64,000 bases of DNA from Oscillospiraceae bacterium. GTDB lineage: Bacteria; Bacillota; Clostridia; Oscillospirales; Oscillospiraceae. Below the pieces are notes generated by a model, which was not told the DNA's origin, searched no databases, and worked only from the letters and a program-made list of their open reading frames with translations. Shown piece by piece: positions 38,038 to 47,449 of this stretch (position 1 is its first letter; every line of letters starts with the position of its first letter). The stretch spans positions 1-64,000 of the forward strand of contig WRDH01000007.1 in assembly GCA_009783555.1 (NCBI GenBank), in the 5' to 3' direction. Made by a program: the position numbers and the translations under genes.

Positions 38038-39606
38038 ATGAAAGCATTTCTAGGCATAGAACTAGGTTCAACCCGCATTAAAGCAGTCGCTATCGACCAA
38101 ACGGGCAAGCCGCTTGCGAGCGGGGGCTTTGATTGGGAGAACCGGTTTGAAAACGGGGTGTGGACATATCATCTTGAAGATGTGAGAACAGGTCTGCAAG
38201 AGAGTTATAGAGAGCTTGCAGCAGACTATCAGGAAAAGCATGGCACATTACCTGAAATAGCAGGTATTGGAATATCCGCTATGATGCATGGATATCTTGT
38301 GCTTGATGAAGATAATAATCAGCTTGTAGAATTTCGCACATGGCGCAACACAATAACCGGAAAATCGTCGGAGCTTTTGACGAAAGAGTTCGGGTTCAGT
38401 ATTCCGCAGCGTTGGAGTATTGCTCATTTGCACCATGCGGTTTCTAAGCGGGAATCTCATGTAAATGATATAAGAAACCTGACAACTCTTGCAGGTTATG
38501 TACACTTCCGGCTTACAGGAGAAAAAGTAGTGGGGGTCGGCGAGGCTTCGGGCTTTATGCCTGTTGACAGCAGCACGAATAATTATCATGCGGAAAAGGT
38601 TTCGATATTCGATTCTCTTGTTGAAGAATACAATTTACCTTGGAAGCTTCTTGATATTATGCCAAAAGTGCTTAGCGCAGGAGAAAATGCAGGATATCTG
38701 ACAGAAGAGGGAGCAAAACTGCTTGACCCGACAGGAAACCTGAAAGCAGGAATTCCGTTTTGTCCGCCCGAAGGCGACGCAGGTACAGGCATGGTTGCAA
38801 CAAACGCAATTAAACCTAACACCGGAAACATCTCGGCAGGCACATCAGTCTTTGCAATGCTGGTTCTCGAAAAGCCCCTTACAAAGCTTCTGCCGAAAAT
38901 AGATAAAATCACAACGCCTACAGGAAGACCCGTAGCTATGGTACACAGTAACACTTGCACATCCGACTTGGATGCATGGGTAAATCTGTTCGGCGACGCC
39001 ATGACAAAAATGGAGAATACACCCGATAAAACAGAACTATATAAGGTGTTATATAATGCTGCGCTAAAAGGCGACTCTGATTGCGGAGGATTGGTATCGG
39101 TAAACTACCTTGCAGGAGAACACATGACGGGATTCACCGAAGGACGTCCGCTGTTTGCGCGTACTCCGGACAGTAATTTTTCCATAGAGAATTTTATGAG
39201 GTCTTTATTATTCTCATCAATATCAACAGTAAGAATAGGTATGGACATCTTAACGGAAGAAGGCGTAAAAGTATCAAAGCTCCTCGGTCACGGTGGACTT
39301 TTCAAAACACCTGTCGTAGGTCAAAGGCTAATGGCAGGCGTATTGAACATCCCGATTGCAGTTATGGAATCTGCAGGAGAAGGTGGAGCATGGGGCATAG
39401 CACTGCTTGCAGCATACGCAGTAAACAAAGAAAAGGATGAATCCTTGGAAGATTTCCTTGATGATAAAATATTTGCAGGCTCGGAAGTAACAACAATAAC
39501 TCCCGACCCCGAAGACGTAAAGGGTTACGAAAAATACCTGTCCCGCTATAAATCTGCATTGGAAGTTGAACACACGGCAGTGGAAGTTTTGGCAAACAGG
39601 GGTTAA
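38038..39606 (+). CDS. araB: FGGY-family sugar kinase, probable L-ribulokinase
   Basis: A 522-residue kinase of the FGGY family (LGIELGSTRIKAVAID phosphate-1 motif; a C-terminal LGHGGLFKTPVVGQRLMAGV adenosine-site region). The ATG at 38038 follows GGAGG with 7-nt spacing. In this position, directly before ribulose-5-phosphate 4-epimerase and an arabinose/fucose isomerase-family gene, the expected substrate is L-ribulose, giving L-ribulose-5-phosphate. It is not the classical araB subfamily, and xylulose remains an alternative, so the symbol rests on context. Confidence 0.82.
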   Translation: MKAFLGIELGSTRIKAVAIDQTGKPLASGGFDWENRFENGVWTYHLEDVRTGLQESYRELAADYQEKHGTLPEIAGIGISAMMHGYLVLDEDNNQLVEFRTWRNTITGKSSELLTKEFGFSIPQRWSIAHLHHAVSKRESHVNDIRNLTTLAGYVHFRLTGEKVVGVGEASGFMPVDSSTNNYHAEKVSIFDSLVEEYNLPWKLLDIMPKVLSAGENAGYLTEEGAKLLDPTGNLKAGIPFCPPEGDAGTGMVATNAIKPNTGNISAGTSVFAMLVLEKPLTKLLPKIDKITTPTGRPVAMVHSNTCTSDLDAWVNLFGDAMTKMENTPDKTELYKVLYNAALKGDSDCGGLVSVNYLAGEHMTGFTEGRPLFARTPDSNFSIENFMRSLLFSSISTVRIGMDILTEEGVKVSKLLGHGGLFKTPVVGQRLMAGVLNIPIAVMESAGEGGAWGIALLAAYAVNKEKDESLEDFLDDKIFAGSEVTTITPDPEDVKGYEKYLSRYKSALEVEHTAVEVLANRG

Positions 39607-39620
39607 GAGAATAATCTTAT

Positions 39621-39667
39621 GCCCCCTTCCGCGGAAGGGGGTGGCTCGAAGAGCCGGGGGTTGTCCT
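39621..39667. repeat. Two-hairpin repeat between kinase and epimerase genes
   Basis: GCCCCCTTCCGCGGAAGGGG followed by TGGCTCGAAGAGCCGGGGGT and TGTCCT: the reverse complement of the element at 31874. It forms two stable hairpins inside the operon. Confidence 0.8.
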
Positions 39668-39717
39668 GAGTGGAAAAATGCAGACAAAAATATTTCCAAA
39701 TAGGAGTATAAAGAACC

Positions 39718-40410
39718 ATGCTAAATGATCTTAAAAAACAAGTATTGGAAGCAAATTTACTTTTACCAAAATACGGACTGATCACATTTACATGGGGCAA
39801 TGTATCAGGCATTGACCGTGAAAAAGGACTTGTTGTAATCAAGCCGTCCGGTGTTGAGTATGATGGAATGACAGCAGAGCATATGGTCACTGTTGAGCTT
39901 GAAACCGGTAAAATCGTAGACAGTGATCTATCACCTTCATCTGACACAGCAACTCATCTGGAGTTATACAAGGCGTTTCCCAACATCGGCGGTATCGTAC
40001 ACACTCACAGCCGTTGGGCGACAATATTCGCACAGGCAGGTATGGAAATCCCTGCACTTGGGACAACACATGCCGACTATTTTTATGGAAGCATACCTTG
40101 CACGCGTAAAATGACACCCGAAGAAATCACCGATGAATATGAAAGGGATACAGGCAAAGTTATAATCGAAAGTTTTTCGGGGATTGACCCCGATACAATC
40201 CCTGCGGCACTTGTGTACAGCCACGGTCCGTTCACATGGGGAAAAGATGCTGCAGAAGCAGTCCATAACGCAGTAGTCCTCGAAGAGATTGCATTTATGG
40301 CATGGCATGGTATAATGATAGCTCCAAACTTACAACCCATGCAACTGGAGCTGCTTAATAAGCATTATTTACGCAAACACGGCAGAAATGCATATTACGG
40401 GCAGAAGTAA
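39718..40410 (+). CDS. araD: L-ribulose-5-phosphate 4-epimerase
   Basis: A 230-residue class II aldolase-fold enzyme that converts L-ribulose-5-phosphate to D-xylulose-5-phosphate. Recognised motifs are [31 protein letters not shown], and the zinc histidines in VHTHSRWAT and [10 protein letters not shown]. Its length is normal for AraD. It lies 28 bp before the isomerase-family gene and downstream of the FGGY kinase, completing arabinose entry into the pentose phosphate route. Confidence 0.94.
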   Translation: MLNDLKKQVLEANLLLPKYGLITFTWGNVSGIDREKGLVVIKPSGVEYDGMTAEHMVTVELETGKIVDSDLSPSSDTATHLELYKAFPNIGGIVHTHSRWATIFAQAGMEIPALGTTHADYFYGSIPCTRKMTPEEITDEYERDTGKVIIESFSGIDPDTIPAALVYSHGPFTWGKDAAEAVHNAVVLEEIAFMAWHGIMIAPNLQPMQLELLNKHYLRKHGRNAYYGQK

Positions 40411-40437
40411 CTATTTATACTTACAGGAGGAAAACAA

Positions 40438-41904
40438 ATGACAAACATCCCAACAATTAAACTAGGTATTATATCCGTATCACGCGACTGTTTCGTGATT
40501 GAATTATCCGAAGAACGTCGCAAAGCAATCGTAGCGGCACATGGAGACATATATGAATGTAAAACAACGGTAGAAAACGAAAAGGACATGCTAAAAGCCG
40601 TTGAAGATGTTAAAGCCGCAGGTGTAAACGCGCTTGTAGTTTTTCTGGGCAACTTCGGTCCGGAAACACCGGAAACACTTATCGCAAAGCACTTCCCCGG
40701 CCCGACGATGTTCGTTGCTGCTGCAGAAGATGCCGCCGACAAGCTGATGGGCGGACGCGGCGACGCATACTGCGGTATGCTCAACTGTTCATATAATCTC
40801 GGACTTCGTAACCTGAAAGGTTACATACCCGAGTTTCCGGTGGGTACAGCAAAAGAAATCGCCGGGATGATTGATGAATTTGTCCCGATTGCCAGAGCAA
40901 TCATCGGAGTATCAAACTTGAAAATCCTCTCATACGGACCGCGCCCGCAAGACTTCCTGGCATGTAACGCACCAATAAAGCAACTATTTAACATGGGTGT
41001 TGAAATACAAGAAAATTCCGAGCTGGATTTACTTGTTGCATTTAATGCCCGCAAAGATGACCCGCGTATCCCGGGAGTAATTGCGGACATGGAAAAAGAA
41101 CTGGGTGACGGAAACAAAATGCCCGGCATACTGCCGAAGCTTGCGCAATTTGAAATCACACTCTTGGATTTAGCCGAAGAAAACAAAGGAAGCTGTGAAT
41201 ATGTGGCATTTGCAAATAAATGCTGGCCTGCATTCCAGACAGAGTTCGGCTTCGTACCATGTTTCGTAAACAGCCGTATGGCAGCGAGAGGAATACCTGT
41301 ATCATGCGAAGTTGATATTTATGGTGTTCTGTCCGAATACATCGGAACTTGCGTTAGCAACACCTCTGTGACACTTCTCGATATCAATAACTCCGTACCT
41401 GCCGATATGTATGAAAAAGATATCAAAGGCAAGTTTGATTATACCCATACAGACACTTTTATGGGCTTCCATTGCGGAAATACTCCGATGTGCCACCTTA
41501 GTAAGGGCACACTAAAATATCAACTGATAATGCACCGCCTGATCGAACCCGGCAAAGAACCCGATGTAACAAGAGGAACTCTGGAAGGCGATATAAAACC
41601 TGGAGAAATCACATTCTTCCGCGTACAAGGATCTGCCGAAGGCGGCTTGACTGCATATATCGCAAACGGCGAAGTTCTGCCCGTACCGACACAATCCTTC
41701 GGCGGCATAGGCATATTCGCAATAAAAGAAATGGGACGCTTCTACCGCCACGTCCTGATAGCCGACCGATACCCCCACCATGGAGCAGTAGCCTTCGGCC
41801 ACCACGGAAAAGCAATCTTCGAAGTATTCAAGAATCTGGGTGTCCCGAAAATCTCCTACAACCAACCGGCATGTCTGCCATACCCGACGGAGAATCCGTT
41901 TTAG
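40438..41904 (+). CDS. araA: L-fucose/L-arabinose isomerase-family protein, probable arabinose isomerase
   Basis: A 488-residue sugar isomerase-type protein starting after AGGAGG. It belongs to the FucI/AraA-like superfamily found in clostridial arabinose operons, not the classical AraA sequence. Visible features are the central CWPAFQTEFGFVPC segment, FMGFHCGNTPMCHL and C-terminal HHGAVAFGHHG with potential metal ligands. In place beside araB and araD it should isomerise L-arabinose to L-ribulose. The symbol rests on context, since fucose-type activity cannot be ruled out. A strong terminator follows. Confidence 0.82.
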   Translation: MTNIPTIKLGIISVSRDCFVIELSEERRKAIVAAHGDIYECKTTVENEKDMLKAVEDVKAAGVNALVVFLGNFGPETPETLIAKHFPGPTMFVAAAEDAADKLMGGRGDAYCGMLNCSYNLGLRNLKGYIPEFPVGTAKEIAGMIDEFVPIARAIIGVSNLKILSYGPRPQDFLACNAPIKQLFNMGVEIQENSELDLLVAFNARKDDPRIPGVIADMEKELGDGNKMPGILPKLAQFEITLLDLAEENKGSCEYVAFANKCWPAFQTEFGFVPCFVNSRMAARGIPVSCEVDIYGVLSEYIGTCVSNTSVTLLDINNSVPADMYEKDIKGKFDYTHTDTFMGFHCGNTPMCHLSKGTLKYQLIMHRLIEPGKEPDVTRGTLEGDIKPGEITFFRVQGSAEGGLTAYIANGEVLPVPTQSFGGIGIFAIKEMGRFYRHVLIADRYPHHGAVAFGHHGKAIFEVFKNLGVPKISYNQPACLPYPTENPF

Positions 41905-41914
41905 CTGAATCGGC

Positions 41915-41957
41915 AAAAAAGTTGCTTTCCCTCAAAGTGAGGGAAAGCAACTTTTTC
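41915..41957 (+). terminator. Intrinsic terminator of the arabinose operon
   Basis: A perfect stem GTTGCTTTCCCTC/GAGGGAAAGCAAC (41921-41951) with an AAAGT loop, preceded by A6 and followed by T5. It lies 10-20 bp after the isomerase stop. Confidence 0.95.
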
Positions 41958-41966
41958 TGTGGGGGG

Positions 41967-42037
41967 AGACATGGGGACGGTTCATCTGTCTTGCCTTATC
42001 AAACTCCAGTCAAGACAGATGAACCGTCCCCATGTCT
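41967..42037. repeat. GGGGACGG repeats as a perfect 27-bp inverted pair
   Basis: Left arm 41967-41993 and right arm 42011-42037 are exact complements with a 17-bp loop. This is a complete hairpin form of the window-wide repeat. Confidence 0.9.
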
Positions 42038-42138
42038 TCAAAAATCACACAAACATGACATACAGGTGACGTGGTTGTGTGGTATTATAAATGCTCTAAT
42101 GCATATTTATTTTGAAGCGTGGTAGAAGGAGGCTTGAA

Positions 42139-42831
42139 ATGATTAGTAACTACACAGAGTTTATTGATTCTTTGCTGGACGCCGGATTCTCGGGTGCGAT
42201 AGGTGGAAAAGATGAAGGGGTTTTCGGTTTATTCCGATATGGATGGGGTGCAGAAGATGATACGGGCATAGAGTGGCACACAGGGAATCCCGACACCGAC
42301 CCGTGGGAGTGGCGGATCCGTGTTTTAAGCGAGCGTGACGATATCGCATACTCAAAGGTTTTCTTCCGTAAAGCGGGATATATCACGAGGCAGTGGTATC
42401 CTTATTTCCTTGCGGCGAGGCGCAAAGGAAGAGAATTTGAAGATGATTATTATGACGGGGTTATAAGCAACTTTGCCAAGCGTATTTATGATACGGTATC
42501 GGAGTATGACCGGCTTGCGCTTCACGAAATTAAACGTTTAGCGAGATTCTCAAGAGAAGATAAATCAAGATTCGACAGTGCTTTAACTGAGCTGCAAATG
42601 AAAATGTATCTGACCATTTGCGATATATATTATAATGTATCAAAAAAAGGCGAAATGTACGGATTTTCATCAACAGTGTTTTGCACAGCAGAATCGTTCT
42701 GGGGCAAAGAAGTGTTTGATATTGCAGATAGTATTGATGAAGATGAAGCTGTTGAAGTTATAACCGAGCGGATTTTGCATATGAATCCCACGGCGAGGAA
42801 GGATAAAATAGCACGGTTTATTCTGGGGTAG
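42139..42831 (+). CDS. AlkZ-related protein
   Basis: A 230-residue protein starting at ATG 42139 after GGAGG (7-nt spacing). It matches a clostridial family described as AlkZ-related, with WHTGNPDTDPWEWRIRV, REFEDDYYDGVIS, LALHEIKRLARF and ALTELQMKMYLTICD. AlkZ-like proteins are DNA glycosylases with winged-helix repeats, but this short family lacks the full glycosylase and its function is not established. It stands alone between repeat-rich spacers, convergent with the tRNA methyltransferase gene. Confidence 0.75.
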   Translation: MISNYTEFIDSLLDAGFSGAIGGKDEGVFGLFRYGWGAEDDTGIEWHTGNPDTDPWEWRIRVLSERDDIAYSKVFFRKAGYITRQWYPYFLAARRKGREFEDDYYDGVISNFAKRIYDTVSEYDRLALHEIKRLARFSREDKSRFDSALTELQMKMYLTICDIYYNVSKKGEMYGFSSTVFCTAESFWGKEVFDIADSIDEDEAVEVITERILHMNPTARKDKIARFILG

Positions 42832-42866
42832 GGGATGGAGCCGTCCTCCGGCAAACTTTACTTTTC

Positions 42867-43475
42867 TCATTCTGCCATTTTCCCGTAGTTTTGCAACCCG
42901 GAGAAGTTCCATTGGCGCAGGACTTCGAAGACTCCTATTGCTACGGTATTAGATAGGTTCATGCTTCTTGCATCGGGTAGCATAGGGAAGCGGACGCATT
43001 GTTCCGGGTTCTTGTAGAGGAGGGATTCGTCCAATCCCTTTGTTTCACTGCCGAAGAATAGGTAAGCATTATCGCCGTAGTTTGGTTCTGTGTAAATATG
43101 TGCGGCTTTTGTAGTGAAGTAGTAGAACTCGTGTGCGGATGTATCTGGGTAACAGGTTTTGTGGATACCGTTTCCATATTCGCTATTATTTTTGCAATTA
43201 TCGTTTTTGCAATTCTTCTCTTTGCCCGGATTTTCATAAGCTGCTCTGAGCAAACCGTTTGAAACCTTGTCAAAGAACTCAAAGATATCGGTATAATATG
43301 TTATATCCAATAAATGCCAGTAATCAAGCCCTGCCCGTTTCAGCTTTTTATCGTCAGGCTCAAAAGCCATCGGTCCTACAAGATGCAGTCGTGAACCCGT
43401 GGCTGCGCAAGTCCTTGCAACATTCCCCGTATTTTGAGGTATTTGAGGCTCTACCATCACGATGTTTAACATCAT
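42867..43475 (-). CDS. trmL: tRNA (cytidine/uridine-2'-O)-methyltransferase, TrmL-like
   Basis: A 202-residue SPOUT methyltransferase that modifies the wobble nucleotide of tRNA-Leu. Motifs are VEPQIPQNTGNVARTCAATG, LFFGSETKGL and the C-terminal knot RSMNLSNTVAIGVFEVLRQ. ATG 43475 follows GAGG (8-nt spacing); a longer frame to 43619 runs through repeats. The protein is about 45 residues longer than usual because of an Asn/Lys-rich insertion (NPGKEKNCKNDNCKNN region) before the FYYFTTKA strand. The insert contains a short direct DNA repeat (TTTTTGCAATT) and looks like a tolerated expansion. Confidence 0.88.
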   Translation of the reverse strand: MMLNIVMVEPQIPQNTGNVARTCAATGSRLHLVGPMAFEPDDKKLKRAGLDYWHLLDITYYTDIFEFFDKVSNGLLRAAYENPGKEKNCKNDNCKNNSEYGNGIHKTCYPDTSAHEFYYFTTKAAHIYTEPNYGDNAYLFFGSETKGLDESLLYKNPEQCVRFPMLPDARSMNLSNTVAIGVFEVLRQWNFSGLQNYGKMAE

Positions 43476-43510
43476 ATTATATTCCTCTATTTCTTTTTGC
43501 AAGACAAGGA

Positions 43511-43650
43511 AGACAGGGGGACGGTTCATCTGTCTCAAGACATCAAGACAAGAAGACAAAGACAGTATATATACATTTATCCATAATGTCAAAACGCCGC
43601 TGGCAGTAGGGGGATACAAGACAGATGAACCGTCCCCCTGTCTTCTTGTC
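43511..43650. repeat. Pair of GGGGACGG repeats in inverted orientation
   Basis: A forward copy at 43511-43537 and a reverse copy at 43618-43647, with extra GACAAGAAGACAAAGACA-type low-complexity sequence. They occupy most of the 290-bp gap between the trmL and ABC-F starts. The divergent promoters must lie between or around them; TATAATAG at 43751 is a possible -10. Confidence 0.8.
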
Positions 43651-43762
43651 TTCTAATAACTGCAAGCAGTTATCATATATTGATTAATACATATATCATA
43701 ACGCTGTATCTAACATATCTGAAACTCGTGATGTATTGCGACAGCTATGATATAATAGCCGT

Positions 43763-45751
43763 ATGATTGATATTTCAGTACAAAACATAAAAAAGGCATT
43801 TGAAGAGGGCGTAGATATTCTTGACGATATCACTTTTGAGGTAAATGAAGGTGAACGTATTGGTTTGCTGGGAAAAAACGGAGCCGGCAAGACCACTCTT
43901 CTCAAGATAATTACCGGGGAGCTTTCGGAAGACGAGGGTAATATTATAATACCTGCAGGCAAAGTGGTTGGTATGATTTCTCAGATACCGGTGTTTCCTG
44001 CGGATTACACTGCGGAAGATGTGTTGCAGACAGCTTTTTCGAGACTTTATGCTATAAAAACGGAGATGGAACAACTTGAAGAGCAAATGCAGAGCGATAA
44101 CGCATCAGAGATATTGCGTAGCTATGACTTTCTTGCGTTTGAGTTTGACCGCTTGGGCGGGTATATGATAGAGACAGAGCTGGGCCGTGTAGTCAATGGT
44201 TTACAAATTCCGCACCGGCAGAGGGAACAGTTGTTTAACACACTTTCGGGCGGTGAAAAAACCAGAATAAACCTTGCACGTTTGATTCTTGAAAAAACTG
44301 ACATACTTTTGCTTGATGAACCTACAAACCATCTCGATTTAAATGCGACAATGTGGCTTGAGGAGTTTTTACTTAAATTTAAGGGTACTGTGCTTATTAT
44401 CTCGCACGACAGGTATTTTCTCGACAAAACAATACATCGGGCAATAGAGATTAACAACGGAAAAGCTGAGTTTTACAGCGGCAACTATAGCTATTATGTT
44501 GTTGAAAAGAAGCGGCGTTTTGAGGAGCAGCTTGAGAAATTCAAGCGTGAGCAGGCTGAATCAAAGCGTCTTCATGCATCAGCGGACAGATTGCATCAAT
44601 GGGGAATCGGAAATAGTACACTAATGAAAAAGTCCTTCGCATTAAGGACACGCGCGGAGCGTGCGGTCAAAACTGACAGACCTGACAAAGATAAAAAAAT
44701 GCACGCAAGGTTTTCCGAGAGAGATTTTCGCGGCGATGAGGTTCTGGTTATAAAGGGGCTGACAAAATCCTTTAATCATAAAAATCACCCCATCCGTGAC
44801 AGATTACTCATAGACATTGATGAGCTTTTTGTTCAAGGCGGGGAACGGATAGCGATAATAGGGGATAATGGAACGGGAAAAACAACACTGGTCAGAATAA
44901 TTATGGGGCAGGAAAAACCGGATTCCGGATTTTCCCGTCGCGGTCCTGCAGTAAAGCCGGCGTATTTGCCGCAGATTATCACGTTTGATAATCCGAACCG
45001 CTCTATTCTGGACACTCTTATATATGAGCAAAATGAGAATCCGCAAACAGCAAGAAACAGGCTCGGAGCGTATTTATTTCCGGGTGAAGACGTGTTTAAG
45101 CTTGTAGGGGACTTGTCAGGCGGCGAAAAAAGCCGTTTGCGGTTGTGTATGCTGATGAACAGCGAGATAAACCTGCTAATCCTTGACGAACCGACTAACC
45201 ATCTCGACCTCGATTCACGTGAATGGATAGAAAATGCTGTTTCGCAATACGATGAAACGCTTTTATTCATTTCACACGACAGATACTTTATCAACAGATT
45301 CGCAACCCGTATCTGGGAACTGGATAATGGAGATTTTACAGATTTTCAAGGTACATATGAAAAATATGTTGCATGGAAGCGGGACAAGGTGCAGAATAAG
45401 GGGACGGTTCCAATCCCAATCCGTGCGACAGGGAGTGAGAAATCCGTGCAACGGATGGGGAGTCTGTCCGGGAAGGACAAAAAGCAGGAAAGTAAAGCTC
45501 GTTATTATGGAAAACCGAAGGTAAAACCGTCTGATGCTCAAAAAGAGCAAAGAAGACTGGAACGTGAGATAGAGAAACTTGAAGAAGAGATTGAAGTCTT
45601 GGATAAGTTAAAGACGGAGCATGCGACAGATTATGAAAGACTGATGGAGCTTGATGAAGAAGAGGCGGCTCTGAAAACGCAGTTGGATGAGCTGCTGGAG
45701 GATTGGGAAGAAGTCGCGAGTTCTCTTTCGGCTTGCGAAGGACGCAAGTAA
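43763..45751 (+). CDS. ABC-F family ATP-binding protein
   Basis: A 662-residue soluble twin-ABC protein acting at the ribosome (translation factor or antibiotic protection). Domain 1 has GKNGAGKTT, LSGGEKTRINLARL and LLLDEPTNHLD. Domain 2 has GDNGTGKTT, LSGGEKSRLRL and LILDEPTNHLDLD. The inter-domain linker (about residues 250-300) is the P-site tRNA-interaction region. The tail (about 585-660) is a coiled coil. Codons 547-568, between domain 2 and the coiled coil, are encoded by a repeat element shared with the histidine kinase at 11702. No strong ribosome site is seen. Subfamily (Uup/YdiF-like versus resistance) is undetermined. Confidence 0.92.
   Translation: MIDISVQNIKKAFEEGVDILDDITFEVNEGERIGLLGKNGAGKTTLLKIITGELSEDEGNIIIPAGKVVGMISQIPVFPADYTAEDVLQTAFSRLYAIKTEMEQLEEQMQSDNASEILRSYDFLAFEFDRLGGYMIETELGRVVNGLQIPHRQREQLFNTLSGGEKTRINLARLILEKTDILLLDEPTNHLDLNATMWLEEFLLKFKGTVLIISHDRYFLDKTIHRAIEINNGKAEFYSGNYSYYVVEKKRRFEEQLEKFKREQAESKRLHASADRLHQWGIGNSTLMKKSFALRTRAERAVKTDRPDKDKKMHARFSERDFRGDEVLVIKGLTKSFNHKNHPIRDRLLIDIDELFVQGGERIAIIGDNGTGKTTLVRIIMGQEKPDSGFSRRGPAVKPAYLPQIITFDNPNRSILDTLIYEQNENPQTARNRLGAYLFPGEDVFKLVGDLSGGEKSRLRLCMLMNSEINLLILDEPTNHLDLDSREWIENAVSQYDETLLFISHDRYFINRFATRIWELDNGDFTDFQGTYEKYVAWKRDKVQNKGTVPIPIRATGSEKSVQRMGSLSGKDKKQESKARYYGKPKVKPSDAQKEQRRLEREIEKLEEEIEVLDKLKTEHATDYERLMELDEEEAALKTQLDELLEDWEEVASSLSACEGRK
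45401..45466. repeat. Repeat element inserted in-frame within the ABC-F gene
   Basis: It starts GGGGACGGTTCCAATCCCAA and ends CAACGGATGGGGAGTCTG, with a GTGCGA core. It encodes GTVPIPIRATGSEKSVQRMG in the linker before the C-terminal coiled coil, read in a different frame from the copy in the kinase gene. Confidence 0.75.
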
Positions 45752-45901
45752 AAGGTTCAATCTCCACAGCCGGAATTGGCTCATGGATTATTACCGCAAG
45801 TGCGACTCCGCAGGCTGTTTGGAAGCGGATAGATTCCGGCAATTCACCGTAATCTGAAAGTAAACCGGACTCGTTACAAACTACAATGCCGTCCCCCTGT
45901 C
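45752..45901. other. Spacer with possible gene fragment and a partial repeat
   Basis: The plus strand keeps an open stretch from about 45755 to 45852 (SISTAGIGSWIITASATPQ and onward to TAA) that could be the 3' end of a lost surface-protein gene. A partial palindromic repeat (CCGTCCCCCTGTCTT) abuts the stop of the next gene at about 45890-45905. Identity of the fragment is not established. Confidence 0.35.
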
Positions 45902-46306
45902 TTATGTCTTCTTATAGTTGATTTGTAGTGCAAGCGTTGCTATATGGAGAGCAAGCACAATGACCCCAATCACACTTACCGCATTGAAAATCAGCCATGA
46001 ACACAATGACGCAATTATACAGATTGTTAGACAAATCATCAAGGGTTTCACTGTATAATTATTTTCCTTTTTCTGCTTTACCGCCCTGATAACAAGCATT
46101 AACAAAACAGCAATAGATAGTAGAACGGTTATAATCGGAAACCAATTTGCATATCCTATCGGCATCACGCTGAAATAAGAATAGTAGAAAGACACAAATT
46201 CCATAGGCGGACCCGGATCAGATACAAACTGCATTTGTACGCCATAAGGCAACGACATTAAAACCACGGCTACGCCCATACAACATATTGATATTATTCT
46301 TTTCAT
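45902..46306 (-). CDS. Small membrane protein, four helices
   Basis: A 134-residue integral membrane protein with hydrophobic helices at about 4-20, 55-75, 88-105 and 110-128. ATG 46306 is preceded by a weak GGGGTGAAAG; GTG at 46315 is an alternative. The family is unknown to me. A lipoprotein gene lies 85 bp upstream on the same strand and may be co-transcribed. The last bases of the gene meet a partial palindromic repeat. Confidence 0.65.
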   Translation of the reverse strand: MKRIISICCMGVAVVLMSLPYGVQMQFVSDPGPPMEFVSFYYSYFSVMPIGYANWFPIITVLLSIAVLLMLVIRAVKQKKENNYTVKPLMICLTICIIASLCSWLIFNAVSVIGVIVLALHIATLALQINYKKT

Positions 46307-46390
46307 TTCTTTCACCCCAATTATTTGGACGAGTTTTACGCTTAATCATGTGTTATCCTCTATCAGCTTCGCAGAATCATCCGGAGGCAA

Positions 46391-47158
46391 TCAAAGATAG
46401 CGGTTCGATATGAAGACGATTCGTCCATCAATCTCCTCTATGGTCAGCACAGCGCGTTGACCTGCTTCATCGACATAATAAATATTCTTTTGCCCATCAT
46501 TTAACTCAACAACCTCATCACAAGTCACAAACCTATATTCGGTGTCGCCGCATATTAAGTAATAAGCATCCCGATCTTCCAAGTATGTCCACTGATAACC
46601 ATCGATGTTTAGAGCTGCACCCAACTCTTCGCGACTGAATTCATAACCTGTCATATAACGTATAAAATCAATAGCTTCGGGTACATAGCAACGGGTGATA
46701 TCTTCAATGTAATCATTACCATCAATGCTCAAATACTCCAGAAGTTCAGATCTTTCAATGTCGCTGATGTTTTCGACATAGTAATAATCGCCCCAGGGTG
46801 CTTTAAGCAAAAAGCACTCATAAAATACAAGTGTCAGATTCAAATCATCTTTTGTGCAATACTCGAAGCGAATGAACCGGTTGTTTATCCGGTCACGCAG
46901 GAAATCTGTGTAATAGTCCAAATAATAATCCACATTAGATACAGGTATATCGGGCTTATTATTAAACACGGGCTCATCGGGTATATCAATAATTATATCA
47001 TGTGATGGTTTCGAAGTGGTTGAGACCACCTCCATCGGTGGCGTATCGAGTTCATTTGTGTTGTCCTGCGCTGCAGTTATGGATTGACAGCCGGAAAGAG
47101 CGGTGAGAGTGAGGATGAATATTACAGGTATGTTATAAATTCTCTTTGATGCATTCAT
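46391..47158 (-). CDS. Lipoprotein of unknown function
   Basis: A 255-residue exported protein with lipobox ALSGC. The N-terminal 65 residues after the cysteine are low-complexity and proline/threonine-rich, typical of a wall-spanning spacer. The rest is a mixed alpha/beta domain containing paired short motifs (NVDYYLDYYTDFLRDR, IDGYQWTYLEDRDAYYLICG, EYRFVTCDEVVELNDGQKNI). No catalytic motif is recognised. Upstream of the start is a repeat-bearing spacer shared with the antitoxin gene. Confidence 0.75.
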   Translation of the reverse strand: MNASKRIYNIPVIFILTLTALSGCQSITAAQDNTNELDTPPMEVVSTTSKPSHDIIIDIPDEPVFNNKPDIPVSNVDYYLDYYTDFLRDRINNRFIRFEYCTKDDLNLTLVFYECFLLKAPWGDYYYVENISDIERSELLEYLSIDGNDYIEDITRCYVPEAIDFIRYMTGYEFSREELGAALNIDGYQWTYLEDRDAYYLICGDTEYRFVTCDEVVELNDGQKNIYYVDEAGQRAVLTIEEIDGRIVFISNRYL

Positions 47159-47289
47159 AGTTATCCCCTCGCCTTCTCAACTTCTTGTACAAATTATGCT
47201 CTAATTTTAACCTTCTACGAAAAATTCTGATACACAGTATCCTGTAAATTTTGGACAGGGGTGGACAAGTTTTCAGACACAAGAAAGAA

Positions 47290-47380
47290 GACAAGGGGAC
47301 TGTTCATCTGTCCCATGACTTAGAAATGCAGACATTACAAGAATATAGTCGATTATGAAAGCATTGATGAGATATTTATA
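47290..47380. repeat. 91-bp direct repeat, left copy
   Basis: Nearly identical (about 85 of 91 positions) to 52795-52885. It begins with a GGGGACTGTTCATCTGTCCC version of the palindromic repeat and continues through CATGACTTAGAAATGCAGAC to GAAAGCATTGATGA. The two copies bracket the antitoxin and two binding-protein genes. Confidence 0.9.
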
Positions 47381-47396
47381 GAACAACATGTTGATT

Positions 47397-47430
47397 ATTG
47401 TACGTTAATATGTTACAATTAACGTACAAT
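47397..47430 (+). promoter_or_regulatory. Perfect 13-bp inverted repeat before the antitoxin gene
   Basis: ATTGTACGTTAAT (47397-47409) and ATTAACGTACAAT (47418-47430) are exact complements with an 8-bp spacer, 20 bp before the antitoxin start. Phd/YefM antitoxins repress their own operons through such palindromes. Confidence 0.8.
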
Positions 47431-47449
47431 ATCGATTGGAGTGAATATT

